A stretch of DNA of 64,000 nt from Carboxylicivirga linearis (GTDB lineage: Bacteria; Bacteroidota; Bacteroidia; Bacteroidales; Marinilabiliaceae): assembly GCF_018271995.1 (NCBI RefSeq), contig NZ_JAGUCO010000001.1, positions 124,001 through 188,000 of the forward strand. Reading direction: 5' to 3'. Positions 18,076 to 26,942 of this stretch are shown here, one piece after another (the stretch's first letter is position 1; the number at the start of each line of letters is the position of its first letter). The notes under the pieces were generated by a model, which did not search any database, was not told where the DNA came from, and saw nothing but the letters and a program-made list of their open reading frames with translations. A program made the translations under genes and the position numbers.

Positions 18076-19944
18076 ATGGCAGATAAAACAAAACAACTGT
18101 TATTTAGTGATTTCCCACCTGTTTCTACTCAAGAGTGGATGGACAGAATCACAGCAGACCTGAAAGGAGCAGATTTTGAGAAGAAGCTCGTATGGAGAAC
18201 CAATGAAGGATTCAATGTACGACCATTCTATCGCTCTGAAGACCTTGATTCGTTAAATTACTTAGAGAGCCAGCCGGGCGAATTTCCTTACGTTAGAGGA
18301 AACAACGCTAAAAGCAACAAATGGTTCGTACGTCAGGACATTAAAGTAACTGATGTAAAAGTAGCTAACGAAAAAGCTTTAACTCTACTTACAAAAGGAG
18401 TTGATAGCCTTGGTTTTATTATTGAAGACAAGGATATTATTACTGAAGCTAATATCGAGGCTTTATTAAAAAATATTCTTTCTGATGATGTGGAAATTAA
18501 CTTCTCAGCTTGTTGTGGCAACAGCCTTTTAGTGCAAGCTGTAGTAGCAGTTCTTGAAAAAATGAATCGTAACCTTACAGAAGTTAAAGGTTCGATTAAT
18601 TTTGATCCAATTGGAGATTTAACTGTAAAAGGAAAAGCTTGTTGCGAAATGAGCAAAGCCATTGACAGTGTTAAAGAATTGGTAGAGGCTACTTCAAACT
18701 TGCCTCAGTTTAAAACCATTGCAGTAAACGCAAAGCATTACAATAATGCTGGTTCTTCTGTTGCTCAGGAGTTGGCTTTTGGTTTGGCAATGGGTAACGA
18801 ATACCTTGCTCAATTATCGGAAAAAGGACTTTCTATTAATGAAGCGGCTGCGAACATCAAGTTCAACTTTGGTGTAGGTGGTAACTACTTTATGGAGATT
18901 GCTAAGTTAAGAGCAGGTCGTATGTTATGGGCTAAAATTGTGGAAGCATACCAGCCAACAGGTGTTGAGGTATGTAAAATGCATGTTCACAGCGAAACAT
19001 CAGAATGGAATAAGACCATTTTCGATCCAAACGTAAACATGTTGCGTACTCAAACTGAAGCAATGTCGGCTACACTAGGTGGTACTCAATCACTGACTGT
19101 TCAGCCTTACGATTCATTATTTAAAGATTCGGATGATTTTTCTGAACGTATTGCTCGTAATCAACAATTATTGTTGAAAGAAGAATCTCACTTCGAGAAA
19201 ATCGTAGACCCTTCAGCCGGATCATACTATATCGAAAACCTTACTGACAGTGTTGCAGAACAAGCATGGTCGTTGTTTGTACAGGTGGAAGAAAAAGGTG
19301 GTTATTTAGCTGCTTTAAAAGAAGGATTTATCCAGGGATTGGTTAAAGAAACTGCTGATAAGCGTCGTAAAGCAATCGCTACTCGTCGCGAAAACCTATT
19401 AGGTACTAACCAGTATCCTAACACAGGCGAAATTGTTACTCCTAAAATCGATTTCTCTAAATTAGAGAAAGTATGCACTTCGTGTGATGGAGATAAAGAA
19501 ATTGAGCCAATAGTAACATTCCGTGCTGCTGATGAATTTGAAGCATTACGTTTAGCTACTGAAAAAGCTGCAAAACGTCCAAAGGTATTTATGCTTACCT
19601 ATGGTCACCTGGCTATGCGTTTAGCACGTGCTCAGTTCTCAGGTAACTTCTTTGGATGTGCTGGTTACGAGATCGTTGATAACTTAGGATTTAAAACAGT
19701 AGAAGAAGGTGTTGAAGCGGCTAAAGCTGCTGGCGCTGATATTGTTGTTTTATGTAGCTCTGATGACGAATATGCTGAAGCTGCTCCAAAAGCCTTTGAA
19801 TTATTAGGTGATACTCCGTTGGTTATTGCTGGTGCACCAGCTTGTGCTGACGACTTGAAAGCGAAAGGTATTACTCACTTTGTTAATGTTCGTTCAAACG
19901 TTTTGGAGACTTTGCAAGGGTTTAATAAAATGATATTAGAATAG
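18076..19944 (+). CDS. mutA: Methylmalonyl-CoA mutase small (beta) subunit
   Basis: 622 residues from ATG 18076 (MADKTKQLLFSDFPP). It has the mutase TIM-barrel fold ([49 protein letters not shown]) and a C-terminal flavodoxin-like domain (VFMLTYGHLAMRLARAQFSGNFFG). That domain lacks the cobalamin-binding DxHxxG motif, as expected for the non-catalytic subunit. It pairs with MutB to interconvert methylmalonyl-CoA and succinyl-CoA in propionate production or use. Codon use (CGT, AAC, GGT rich) suggests high expression. A foreign-looking gene separates it from mutB. Confidence 0.96.
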   Translation: MADKTKQLLFSDFPPVSTQEWMDRITADLKGADFEKKLVWRTNEGFNVRPFYRSEDLDSLNYLESQPGEFPYVRGNNAKSNKWFVRQDIKVTDVKVANEKALTLLTKGVDSLGFIIEDKDIITEANIEALLKNILSDDVEINFSACCGNSLLVQAVVAVLEKMNRNLTEVKGSINFDPIGDLTVKGKACCEMSKAIDSVKELVEATSNLPQFKTIAVNAKHYNNAGSSVAQELAFGLAMGNEYLAQLSEKGLSINEAAANIKFNFGVGGNYFMEIAKLRAGRMLWAKIVEAYQPTGVEVCKMHVHSETSEWNKTIFDPNVNMLRTQTEAMSATLGGTQSLTVQPYDSLFKDSDDFSERIARNQQLLLKEESHFEKIVDPSAGSYYIENLTDSVAEQAWSLFVQVEEKGGYLAALKEGFIQGLVKETADKRRKAIATRRENLLGTNQYPNTGEIVTPKIDFSKLEKVCTSCDGDKEIEPIVTFRAADEFEALRLATEKAAKRPKVFMLTYGHLAMRLARAQFSGNFFGCAGYEIVDNLGFKTVEEGVEAAKAAGADIVVLCSSDDEYAEAAPKAFELLGDTPLVIAGAPACADDLKAKGITHFVNVRSNVLETLQGFNKMILE

Positions 19945-19970
19945 TAGACTTTGAGACTATAGACTTATAG
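19945..19970 (+). repeat. Left imperfect inverted repeat flanking the inserted four-helix-bundle gene
   Basis: TAGACTTTGAGACTATAG (19945-19962) matches, in reverse complement and with a one-base shift, CTAATAGTCTATTGTCTA at 20369-20386. It begins at the mutA stop codon. Together the two repeats bracket the 123-residue gene, as the ends of a small inserted unit might. Confidence 0.5.
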
Positions 19971-20000
19971 ATAATTTGATTGATATTATCTAATAATGCA

Positions 20001-20372
20001 ATGAAAAGGAAGCATAATTTTAAAGAACTTCAAATTTGGCAGAAAAGTAGGATGCTTGTTAAAGACATTTACAAGCTCACTTCTGAATTTCCTCAGTCTG
20101 AAATATATGGATTGACTAGCCAAATGAGGCGTGCTTCGGTTTCTATACCTTCAAATATAGCAGAAGGTTCAGGTAGAAAAACGAACAAGGAATTTAGTCG
20201 TTTTCTGGAAATTGCATATAGTTCAGCATTAGAGCTCGAAACTCAAGTGTATCTTTCATTTGATCTTGAGTTTATAATAGAATCTGTTCTGGAAGAGTTT
20301 TTGGTTAAAATAGATGAGCTGCAAAAAATGATCTCATCCTTTGACACTAAAATACTTTCAGAAACCTTCTAA
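20001..20372 (+). CDS. Four-helix-bundle protein, 23S rRNA intervening-sequence (IVP/S23) family
   Basis: 123 residues from ATG 20001 (MKRKHNFKELQIWQKS). Family landmarks are F-K-L-W-K near the N-terminus, YGLTSQMRRASVSIPSNIAEGSGR in the middle and EFSRFLEIAYSSALELETQ in the third helix. These proteins form pentameric four-helix bundles; their cellular role is unknown. Its codon use (AGG, AGA, AGT) differs from the CGT-rich mutA and mutB on either side, and imperfect inverted repeats bracket it, so it looks inserted between two subunits of one enzyme. The right repeat overlaps its stop codon. Confidence 0.88.
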   Translation: MKRKHNFKELQIWQKSRMLVKDIYKLTSEFPQSEIYGLTSQMRRASVSIPSNIAEGSGRKTNKEFSRFLEIAYSSALELETQVYLSFDLEFIIESVLEEFLVKIDELQKMISSFDTKILSETF

Positions 20373-20386
20373 TAGTCTATTGTCTA
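20369..20386 (+). repeat. Right imperfect inverted repeat flanking the inserted four-helix-bundle gene
   Basis: CTAATAGTCTATTGTCTA; its reverse complement aligns with 19945-19962 with one gap and a few mismatches. It overlaps the stop codon (20370-20372) of the inserted gene. Confidence 0.5.
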
Positions 20387-20406
20387 ATCATCTAAAAATC
20401 TAAAAA

Positions 20407-22563
20407 ATGAGACCAAAATTTAATAATATAGATTTCAAAACCAAGGCTTGTGGTGCTACTGACACTAAGGCCTGGGAACAAAAACACGGGGTGAAAAAAG
20501 ACTGGGTTACTCCAGAACAGATTCCCGTAAAACCAGTTTACAGTAAAGACGACCTTGAGGGCATGGAGCATTTGAACTATGCTGCAGGTTTACCTCCATT
20601 TTTGCGCGGACCTTACTCAATGATGTACGCATTCCGCCCATGGACAGTACGTCAGTATGCAGGTTTCTCTACGGCTGAAGAATCAAACGCATTCTATCGT
20701 CGTAACCTGGCTGCAGGTCAAAAAGGTCTTTCTGTAGCATTTGACTTGGCTACTCACCGCGGATACGACTCTGATCACGAGCGTGTGGAAGGTGATGTTG
20801 GTAAAGCTGGTGTGGCTATCGACTCTATCCTTGATATGAACGTATTATTCGATGGTATTCCATTGGATAAAATGTCAGTATCTATGACTATGAACGGTGC
20901 TGTATTGCCAGTAATGGCTTTCTACATTGTTGCAGGTTTAGAGCAAGGTGTGAAGTTAGAGCAAATGGCCGGTACTATTCAGAATGATATTCTGAAAGAA
21001 TTTATGGTGCGTAACACTTATATCTACCCACCACAATTCTCAATGAAGGTAATTGCCGACATTTTTGAATATACCTCTCAAAAAATGCCTAAGTTTAACT
21101 CAATCTCAATCTCTGGTTACCACATGCAGGAAGCAGGTGCTACCGCTGATATTGAGTTGGCTTACACATTAGCTGACGGATTAGAATATTTACGTGCAGG
21201 TGTTAATGCCGGATTGGATATCGATGCTTTTGCTCCTCGTTTATCTTTCTTCTGGGCTATTGGTATGAACCACTTTATGGAGATTGCCAAAATGCGCGCC
21301 GGACGTATGTTATGGGCAAGAATTGTAAAACAATTCAACCCTAAAAATCCTAAATCTTTAGCTTTACGTACTCACTCGCAAACTTCGGGTTGGTCGTTAA
21401 CAGAGCAAGATCCATTTAACAACGTAGGTCGTACTTGTATCGAAGCTATGGGTGCTGCATTAGGTCACACACAATCGTTGCACACCAACGCATTGGATGA
21501 GGCTATTGCATTACCAACTGACTTCTCTGCTCGTATTGCACGTAACACTCAGATCTTCATCCAGGACGAAACACAAATTTGTCGTGGTATTGATCCATGG
21601 GCTGGTTCATACTATGTTGAGTCATTAACTAACGAATTGGTTGAAAAAGCCTGGGCTCACATCGAAGAAATTGAGTCGTTAGGTGGTATGGCTAAAGCAA
21701 TTGAGTCAGGTATTCCTAAGATGCGTATCGAAGAAGCTGCTGCTCGTACACAAGCAAAGATCGATGCGAAAACACAAACTATTGTGGGTACTAACAAATA
21801 TCGTTTGGAAAAAGAAGATCCAATTGATATTTTAGATATTGATAACGCTGAAGTACGTAAGTCGCAGATTGAGCGTCTTGAAAAACTTCGCGCTAACCGT
21901 AATGAAGAAGAGGTACAAGCTGCATTGGCCGCAATTACTAAGGCAGTTGAAACTGGTGAAGGTAACTTGTTGGAGTTAGCTGTTGATGCTGCTCAAAAAC
22001 GTGCTTCATTGGGTGAGATCTCTGACGCTTGCGAAAAGATTGTTGGTAGATATAACGCAGTAATCAGATCAATTTCAGGAGTGTATAGTGCAGAAGCAGC
22101 AGACGATAAAGAGTTTGCAAAAGCCACACAGTTGGCTAAGGATTTCGCCGAAAAAGAAGGTCGTCAACCACGTATCATGATCGCTAAAATGGGTCAGGAC
22201 GGACACGATCGCGGTGCAAAAGTAGTAGCAACAGGTTATGCCGATATAGGTTTCGACGTAGATATGGGACCATTGTTCCAGACTCCTGCCGAAGCAGCTA
22301 AGCAAGCCGTTGAAAACGACGTTCACGTAGTGGGAGTTTCTTCATTGGCAGCAGGTCACAAAACTTTAGTTCCTCAAATTATTGATGAATTGAAAAAATT
22401 AGGCCGCGAGGATATTATGGTTATTTGTGGTGGTGTAATTCCAGCACAGGATTACCAATTCCTTTATGATGCAGGCGCTGTAGCTATCTTCGGTCCTGGT
22501 ACTTCAGTTGCTAAAGCGGGTTCTGATATCCTTAACTTGTTAATTGAGCAACACGCTGAATAA
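20407..22563 (+). CDS. mutB: Methylmalonyl-CoA mutase large (alpha, catalytic) subunit
   Basis: 718 residues. The N-terminal TIM barrel binds the CoA ester ([46 protein letters not shown]). The C-terminal cobalamin domain carries [11 protein letters not shown], with Asp598-x-His600-x-x-Gly603 giving the lower-ligand His600, plus [12 protein letters not shown] and the GGVIP and GPGT motifs. With MutA it converts methylmalonyl-CoA to succinyl-CoA using adenosylcobalamin. It ends in a strong terminator. Confidence 0.97.
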   Translation: MRPKFNNIDFKTKACGATDTKAWEQKHGVKKDWVTPEQIPVKPVYSKDDLEGMEHLNYAAGLPPFLRGPYSMMYAFRPWTVRQYAGFSTAEESNAFYRRNLAAGQKGLSVAFDLATHRGYDSDHERVEGDVGKAGVAIDSILDMNVLFDGIPLDKMSVSMTMNGAVLPVMAFYIVAGLEQGVKLEQMAGTIQNDILKEFMVRNTYIYPPQFSMKVIADIFEYTSQKMPKFNSISISGYHMQEAGATADIELAYTLADGLEYLRAGVNAGLDIDAFAPRLSFFWAIGMNHFMEIAKMRAGRMLWARIVKQFNPKNPKSLALRTHSQTSGWSLTEQDPFNNVGRTCIEAMGAALGHTQSLHTNALDEAIALPTDFSARIARNTQIFIQDETQICRGIDPWAGSYYVESLTNELVEKAWAHIEEIESLGGMAKAIESGIPKMRIEEAAARTQAKIDAKTQTIVGTNKYRLEKEDPIDILDIDNAEVRKSQIERLEKLRANRNEEEVQAALAAITKAVETGEGNLLELAVDAAQKRASLGEISDACEKIVGRYNAVIRSISGVYSAEAADDKEFAKATQLAKDFAEKEGRQPRIMIAKMGQDGHDRGAKVVATGYADIGFDVDMGPLFQTPAEAAKQAVENDVHVVGVSSLAAGHKTLVPQIIDELKKLGREDIMVICGGVIPAQDYQFLYDAGAVAIFGPGTSVAKAGSDILNLLIEQHAE

Positions 22564-22591
22564 GTAAATAGATTACAGCTATTTCAATATA

Positions 22592-22622
22592 AAAGCCATC
22601 CCAAACGGGATGGCTTTATTGT
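22592..22622 (+). terminator. Terminator of the mutA-mutB operon
   Basis: Perfect 11-bp stem AAAGCCATCCC (22592-22602) with GGGATGGCTTT (22607-22617), loop AAAC, followed by ATTGTTT. Confidence 0.85.
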
Positions 22623-22698
22623 TTACTTCAAATTCTAAGAAGGTAATTCGCATATATATAGTATATTCACCTATAATTTATGTTAATTACTAACCTGG

Positions 22699-24018
22699 AT
22701 GAAAAATATATTCCTTTTTTCTACTATAATTTGCCTTTTATCTTTTAGTGGTTGCAATAATAAAGATTTGCCACCTATTGAGAATGAAGAGGCTGCTGAA
22801 AATTTCCTTTGTGATCAAAGTGTATGGCATTTGAGCAGTGTACCTAATCGATTTACCGAATCATCTTTATCCAATAATATTAAATATGGATACAATCGTG
22901 CTAAACTTGCATGGTATAACATTAATGCAAACGTTTTTTTGCGAAATTCAACAATGACTCCTCAACACATCAAAGATGATAGAGAGCAACGTATGCATCC
23001 ATTAGTGAGAGAAGTTTATGAGCAAGAAATATACCCATCACGACAAATAGCTTATGGAGAACCAACTGTTATTCCTTGTTTGAATATAGCTTATTATCCT
23101 AATGAGCGTGGTCCATATAATTTTGATGTTGATGGTGTCAATTACGATGGCACATTAACAAATCCTTCTTCGCGCTGGGCAGGCATGATAACAGAGATTC
23201 CAAAAGAGGAAAGTTGTGATACTATTATCTTTTGGATGATGTCACCCTTTACCTCAAATAATAACCAATCAATTTCGGGATCAATTTTTTTTGATATTGG
23301 TAGTATTTCTAAAGATATTTTAAAGGACGGATATATCAGTTATGAAAACGGATTATCAGAAGTTGGACAACTAAGTGTTTGGGGAGTACTTTCATCTTTT
23401 TCAGGTGATTCTATTTTTGATTCGGATGATGAAAAAAGGTTATCTCAAGATGTAGGTCTGGATGGCTTGTGCAGTGACACTATACGTGGAGTGAATGATG
23501 AAGCCATATTTTTTAGTTCTTTTTTAGAAAGGTTGAAAGATAAAGTTAATGTTGAAGCTTATCGAAAGGTAGAAAAAGATCCATCTTCAGATGACTTCCA
23601 TTATTACAGAGATACATACTACGACCAGATTGAATTACCAATTCTTGAGCGTTATAAAAACATTAATAATCCAGAACGAAATTCTTTGCCTCCTTCATTC
23701 TCGCATGAAAATTATGTTGTAACACTTCATAATAAGCCAGATAGTGAAAATTTTAATTACTCATCTATTATTTCGATGGAGTCTGATTATGATGAATATG
23801 AAATTAAGATTTCTAGTGAGCTTTTCGAAATAGGACAAAATTACATATCTGATATTAGAGAATCTGATGTTAACCAGTTGATTAAATGGTATCAATTCAA
23901 AATACCCTTAGCTAAAAATGAACAATTAAGTCATATGAATGAAATAAACCTTCGAATGTATTTAACAGGATTTGAAAATCCTGTAGTTTTCAGAATTGCA
24001 GAATTTACAATTAAATAA
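22699..24018 (+). CDS. Lipoprotein made of a single SprA N-terminal-type (SprA_N, TANFOR) region
   Basis: 439 residues with a lipobox (CLLSFSGC, Cys19). From about residue 70 the sequence follows the family of SprA/Sov, the giant type IX secretion translocon: LAWYNINANVFLRNSTMTPQHI, HPLVREVYEQEIYPSRQ, LNIAYYPNERGPYNFDVDG, SRWAGMITEI, IIFWMMSPF, DVGLDGL, DPSSDDFHYYRDTYYD, LPILERYKNINNPERNS and IKWYQFKIPLA. SprA proteins are about 2,300-2,500 residues long; this one has one such block and no barrel. It may be a stand-alone partner or decoy of the translocon. Isolated between mutB and a divergently placed small gene; no other T9SS machinery gene is in the window. Confidence 0.75.
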   Translation: MKNIFLFSTIICLLSFSGCNNKDLPPIENEEAAENFLCDQSVWHLSSVPNRFTESSLSNNIKYGYNRAKLAWYNINANVFLRNSTMTPQHIKDDREQRMHPLVREVYEQEIYPSRQIAYGEPTVIPCLNIAYYPNERGPYNFDVDGVNYDGTLTNPSSRWAGMITEIPKEESCDTIIFWMMSPFTSNNNQSISGSIFFDIGSISKDILKDGYISYENGLSEVGQLSVWGVLSSFSGDSIFDSDDEKRLSQDVGLDGLCSDTIRGVNDEAIFFSSFLERLKDKVNVEAYRKVEKDPSSDDFHYYRDTYYDQIELPILERYKNINNPERNSLPPSFSHENYVVTLHNKPDSENFNYSSIISMESDYDEYEIKISSELFEIGQNYISDIRESDVNQLIKWYQFKIPLAKNEQLSHMNEINLRMYLTGFENPVVFRIAEFTIK

Positions 24019-24087
24019 GAAAACAAATATACTATTGGTCTATTAAAATTCTAGGATTGGTATCGCATGATTAACCAATGTTGCTAT

Positions 24088-24531
24088 CTAAAAGTGACTG
24101 GTATGCCCATGCAGTATCACCCAACCCCCTTTTTTATTTTCCATCACAAGGGTAGATATCCAATTAGATTCGATGGCTTCTGAATCTTTCATTTTAATTG
24201 ATTCTGTTCCCTTCCAAACACACAAAGCTTTGTATTTGTCAAGTGGAGTTACCTGAACAGAATTTTTAAGTACTTCCTGCTTTTCCAGATTAGCCCAAAA
24301 TTGCCTAAGCATTTCTCTTAACTGTGTGTAATTTGTTATGTGACCGTCGGTGATAAGAACAAAATCTTCACTATCTGACCAGAACGACATTGATTTTTCC
24401 AGATCTTTGTCAATTGAGCATTTGATCATTGCTTCAATGGTGTTTTCAATTTCTTTCTGCATGTTTTGGGCGCAGATGATTTGACTGCTGAGTAGCAAAA
24501 CGATAGCTAAAAAAAATACATTATTTTTCAT
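24088..24531 (-). CDS. Secreted NTF2-like (DUF4440/SnoaL-type) protein
   Basis: 147 residues with a signal peptide (VFFLAIVLLLSSQIICAQ). The mature part has the cone-fold pattern of NTF2-like proteins: an N-terminal helix pair (IENTIEAMIKCSIDKDLEKSMSFWSDSEDFVLI), then strands ending in GWVILHGHTSHF, a typical DUF4440 ending. Ligand or activity unknown. It has its own -7 promoter box (24558-24565). Confidence 0.72.
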   Translation of the reverse strand: MKNNVFFLAIVLLLSSQIICAQNMQKEIENTIEAMIKCSIDKDLEKSMSFWSDSEDFVLITDGHITNYTQLREMLRQFWANLEKQEVLKNSVQVTPLDKYKALCVWKGTESIKMKDSEAIESNWISTLVMENKKGGWVILHGHTSHF

Positions 24532-24557
24532 GGCGGTTCATTTTAATCTGTAATTTC

Positions 24558-24565
24558 CAAAGATA
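24558..24565 (-). promoter_or_regulatory. -7 promoter box TATCTTTG for the NTF2-like gene
   Basis: Exact TAnnTTTG on the minus strand, 27 bases upstream of the ATG at 24531. Confidence 0.6.
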
Positions 24566-24609
24566 TGACCGTGATGATGTGAATGTCAATAATAAGCAAT
24601 CAGAAACAA

Positions 24610-24635
24610 TAAAGCCACCTCAAAATTGAAGTGGC
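24610..24635 (-). terminator. Terminator of the minus-strand barrel gene 24658-25203
   Basis: Stem GCCACCTCAA with TTGAAGTGGC (24614-24623 and 24626-24635, one mismatch), followed on the minus strand by TTTATTG. Confidence 0.65.
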
Positions 24636-24657
24636 ACCTGATGATATTATCTCTCGG

Positions 24658-25203
24658 TTAGAAATAAACCTGAAAACCAGCAGTGATTAAATGATAACTC
24701 TGATCAAACAATTTAGTGTCAATATCGGCTTCCAGCATAAAGGTCATATTATTCTTAACCCATATCTCCAGGTTTATTGGAACCCAAACCGGCACTTTGG
24801 TTGAATTGGCAAAAACGATATCCATATCCAGACCAGTAGATAATCGAGCTCCGTTACCCAAATTAAACCCTACAAGGCCTGTTAAATCCATGGCCAAATC
24901 ATTAAAGGAATGAAACCCTCCAGCAAGTGAGAAGTTCTTACTTTTGCTGAATTCAACATCCATTCCTATAAAATTACTATTACCAAAAACACCTAATTTT
25001 AATCCAAGATCAACACCATTTGATATGCCATATCCACCATTTATAAACAGCATTAATTGATCATTTCCACTATATACAAATAGAGCAGGCATCATGCCAA
25101 AGTTTCCTTTCCCTTTGCCTAATGTTTGTGCTGAGCCTAACACCTGAGCGTTACTACTTATGCATGCGCATAAAATCAGCATTAATAAGATTAGTTTCTT
25201 CAT
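24658..25203 (-). CDS. Small outer-membrane beta-barrel protein, unknown function
   Basis: 181 residues from ATG 25203 (MKKLILLMLILCACISSNAQ signal). The promoter box at 25227-25234 puts the upstream ATG at 25215 too close to the transcription start, so 25203 is preferred. The mature sequence is a run of short amphipathic strands with a terminal aromatic strand (LITAGFQVYF), as in small barrels. No family recognised. Confidence 0.68.
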   Translation of the reverse strand: MKKLILLMLILCACISSNAQVLGSAQTLGKGKGNFGMMPALFVYSGNDQLMLFINGGYGISNGVDLGLKLGVFGNSNFIGMDVEFSKSKNFSLAGGFHSFNDLAMDLTGLVGFNLGNGARLSTGLDMDIVFANSTKVPVWVPINLEIWVKNNMTFMLEADIDTKLFDQSYHLITAGFQVYF

Positions 25204-25226
25204 CGTCCAAAGCATTAATTTACATG

Positions 25227-25234
25227 CAAAGGTA
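25227..25234 (-). promoter_or_regulatory. -7 promoter box TACCTTTG for the small barrel gene
   Basis: Exact TAnnTTTG on the minus strand; transcription would begin near 25220. Confidence 0.6.
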
Positions 25235-25368
25235 GAATAGTATGAATAAAAATTTTCTCAATGAAAAACATTTTGGTGCTGAAATTTTTAGGCTACTAAT
25301 AACAACTAAGCAACCTTAAACATTGTTAAATCTATATTTTAGATTCATAGTAAATGGTTGAAATATTC

Positions 25369-25376
25369 TAATTTTG
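25369..25376 (+). promoter_or_regulatory. -7 promoter box TAATTTTG for the Bcr/CflA-type exporter
   Basis: Exact TAnnTTTG. It leaves an untranslated leader of about 110 bases before ATG 25495, unusually long for this window. Confidence 0.5.
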
Positions 25377-25405
25377 CATACTTGAACTGATTGCTAATAT
25401 CACAT

Positions 25406-25469
25406 CTCTCAGTCAGCTGCTATAATCCGGTAGCTATAATAGCATTAATTTCATCATAAAAACTGAGAG
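25406..25469 (+). promoter_or_regulatory. Possible structured leader of the Bcr/CflA-type exporter mRNA
   Basis: CTCTCAGT (25406-25413) pairs perfectly with ACTGAGAG (25462-25469), closing a 48-base region that holds two copies of GCTATAAT. It lies between the promoter box and the start codon. A regulatory RNA element is possible but unproven. Confidence 0.3.
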
Positions 25470-25494
25470 CTATTCCTTGATAAATAATACTGAT

Positions 25495-26709
25495 ATGCCA
25501 ATAAAAAGAGACTCAAAATATTTTATTCAATCCATAACCTTGTTATTGGCAATGCTTACATCAATGTCGCCGTTGGCCATTGATACCTATTTATCATCGA
25601 TGCCCATAATGGCTGATTATTTTGATGTGAGTATTAGTAAGGTTGAAATCTCGTTAACCGTTTATTTTTTAGGCTTTGCTTTGGGTAACTTTTTTGGAGG
25701 TCCGTTATCAGATGCTTTTGGTCGAAAGAAGTTGGCTGTAACCGGAATTACTCTCTATGGTATTTCAGCCATCATTATGCCCTTATGTACTACTATTGAG
25801 CAGGTGTGGGTGCTAAGAGCTATTCAGGCATTTGGTGGTGGATTTGCTTCAGTTACCGCTATGGTGTTTGTACGAGATTGGTTCGATGGCAGACAAGTAG
25901 CTCGCATGGCCACAGTAATTGGTATGATTATGATGTTTGCTCCTTTGGTAGCTCCTATTATAGGTACAGCTTTGGGACAATTAATTGGTTGGCAGGCTAT
26001 TTTTCATTTTTTGGCTGGTTTTTCAGTAGTGCTTTGGGTCTTGTTTGTTTTTTTAATGCCCGAATCAAGAGAAAAGCATTTATTAACTAAGAAAATTACA
26101 TGGAAGCAGTTTGTGGGTAAGTACATCATTTTCATGAAATCGCGTAAGGCAGTTCTTTTGCTTCTCACAACAGCGTTTTCAATGTCAGGCTTGTTTGTGT
26201 TTATTACCAGTTCATCATTTATGTATCTCGAATATTTTGGAAAGGAACCCAAGATCTTCCCATTATTATTTGCCGCAAATGTAGTTTTAAATGTGGCCTT
26301 ATCGTTTGTTAATAACCGGCTATTAAAAAGGTTTGAAACGCAGAAGATGCTGCAAACCGGTTTATTACTTCAACTATTGGCTGCCATCATCATTTTTGTT
26401 GCTACCCTCGAAGCTTCGGCCAGTTTTATCATTGTATTTTCGGGCATAGTACTTTTCATTGGTAGTCTGGGGATGGTATTTGGTAATGCCACAGCTATGA
26501 TCCTAAATTTATTGCCCGAGATTAGCGGTTCGGCCAATGCCATGATTGGCGTAACCCGCTTTATCATGAGTTTTATTGTTGGATCAATACCAGCATTGTT
26601 TTATAATGGAACGCTTCTTCCGATTGGCGCTACCATGCTTGTTTGTTGTATTGTTGCGGTCATCATATTTTGGTTTTATGCCAAGCAAATAACTGAATGT
26701 AAAGGTTAA
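25495..26709 (+). CDS. MFS drug exporter, Bcr/CflA (DHA1) family
   Basis: 404 residues from ATG 25495 (MPIKRDSKYF); an in-frame TTG at 25477 is less likely. Twelve hydrophobic segments. Family hallmarks: SPLAIDTYLSSMPIMADYF in TM1, then LGFALGNFFGGPLSDAFGRKKLAVTG (motif A), RAIQAFGGGFASVTAMVFVRD (motif B) and MIMMFAPLVAPIIGTALGQLIGW (motif C, antiporters). Likely a proton-coupled inner-membrane exporter of drugs or small peptides. It converges on a tiny DUF1328 gene 23 bases away. Confidence 0.9.
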   Translation: MPIKRDSKYFIQSITLLLAMLTSMSPLAIDTYLSSMPIMADYFDVSISKVEISLTVYFLGFALGNFFGGPLSDAFGRKKLAVTGITLYGISAIIMPLCTTIEQVWVLRAIQAFGGGFASVTAMVFVRDWFDGRQVARMATVIGMIMMFAPLVAPIIGTALGQLIGWQAIFHFLAGFSVVLWVLFVFLMPESREKHLLTKKITWKQFVGKYIIFMKSRKAVLLLLTTAFSMSGLFVFITSSSFMYLEYFGKEPKIFPLLFAANVVLNVALSFVNNRLLKRFETQKMLQTGLLLQLLAAIIIFVATLEASASFIIVFSGIVLFIGSLGMVFGNATAMILNLLPEISGSANAMIGVTRFIMSFIVGSIPALFYNGTLLPIGATMLVCCIVAVIIFWFYAKQITECKG

Positions 26710-26732
26710 TAGTAATCGTTGCCTTAAGAAAG

Positions 26733-26900
26733 CTACCTAAAGCCTCGAAACATTCCTGCAATCAAACTAATTACAAAAAGTACAACTGCAATAAAGAATA
26801 AAATTTTAGCAATCCCAGCCGCACTAGCTGCAATTCCTCCAAATCCGAATAATGCTGCCACAAGGGCAATAATTAAAAATGTAACAATCCATCGTAACAT
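26733..26900 (-). CDS. DUF1328 (YtjA-type) small membrane protein
   Basis: 55 residues, ATG at 26900 and TAG at 26733-26735. The peptide starts [19 protein letters not shown] and ends AGMFRGFR, with two hydrophobic segments separated by [18 protein letters not shown], matching DUF1328 proteins closely in length and composition. Their function is unknown; many are stress-associated. It starts 42 bases after the PorT-like gene on the same strand and may be co-transcribed with it. Confidence 0.88.
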   Translation of the reverse strand: MLRWIVTFLIIALVAALFGFGGIAASAAGIAKILFFIAVVLFVISLIAGMFRGFR

Positions 26901-26942
26901 AGCAATATAGTTTTAAGTGAATATTATGTTTGAATGCTGTGA

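Noticed and set aside
20001-20372. The inserted four-helix-bundle gene as an intervening sequence inside a 23S rRNA gene
   Set aside because: No rRNA sequence surrounds it; both neighbours are mutase subunits.
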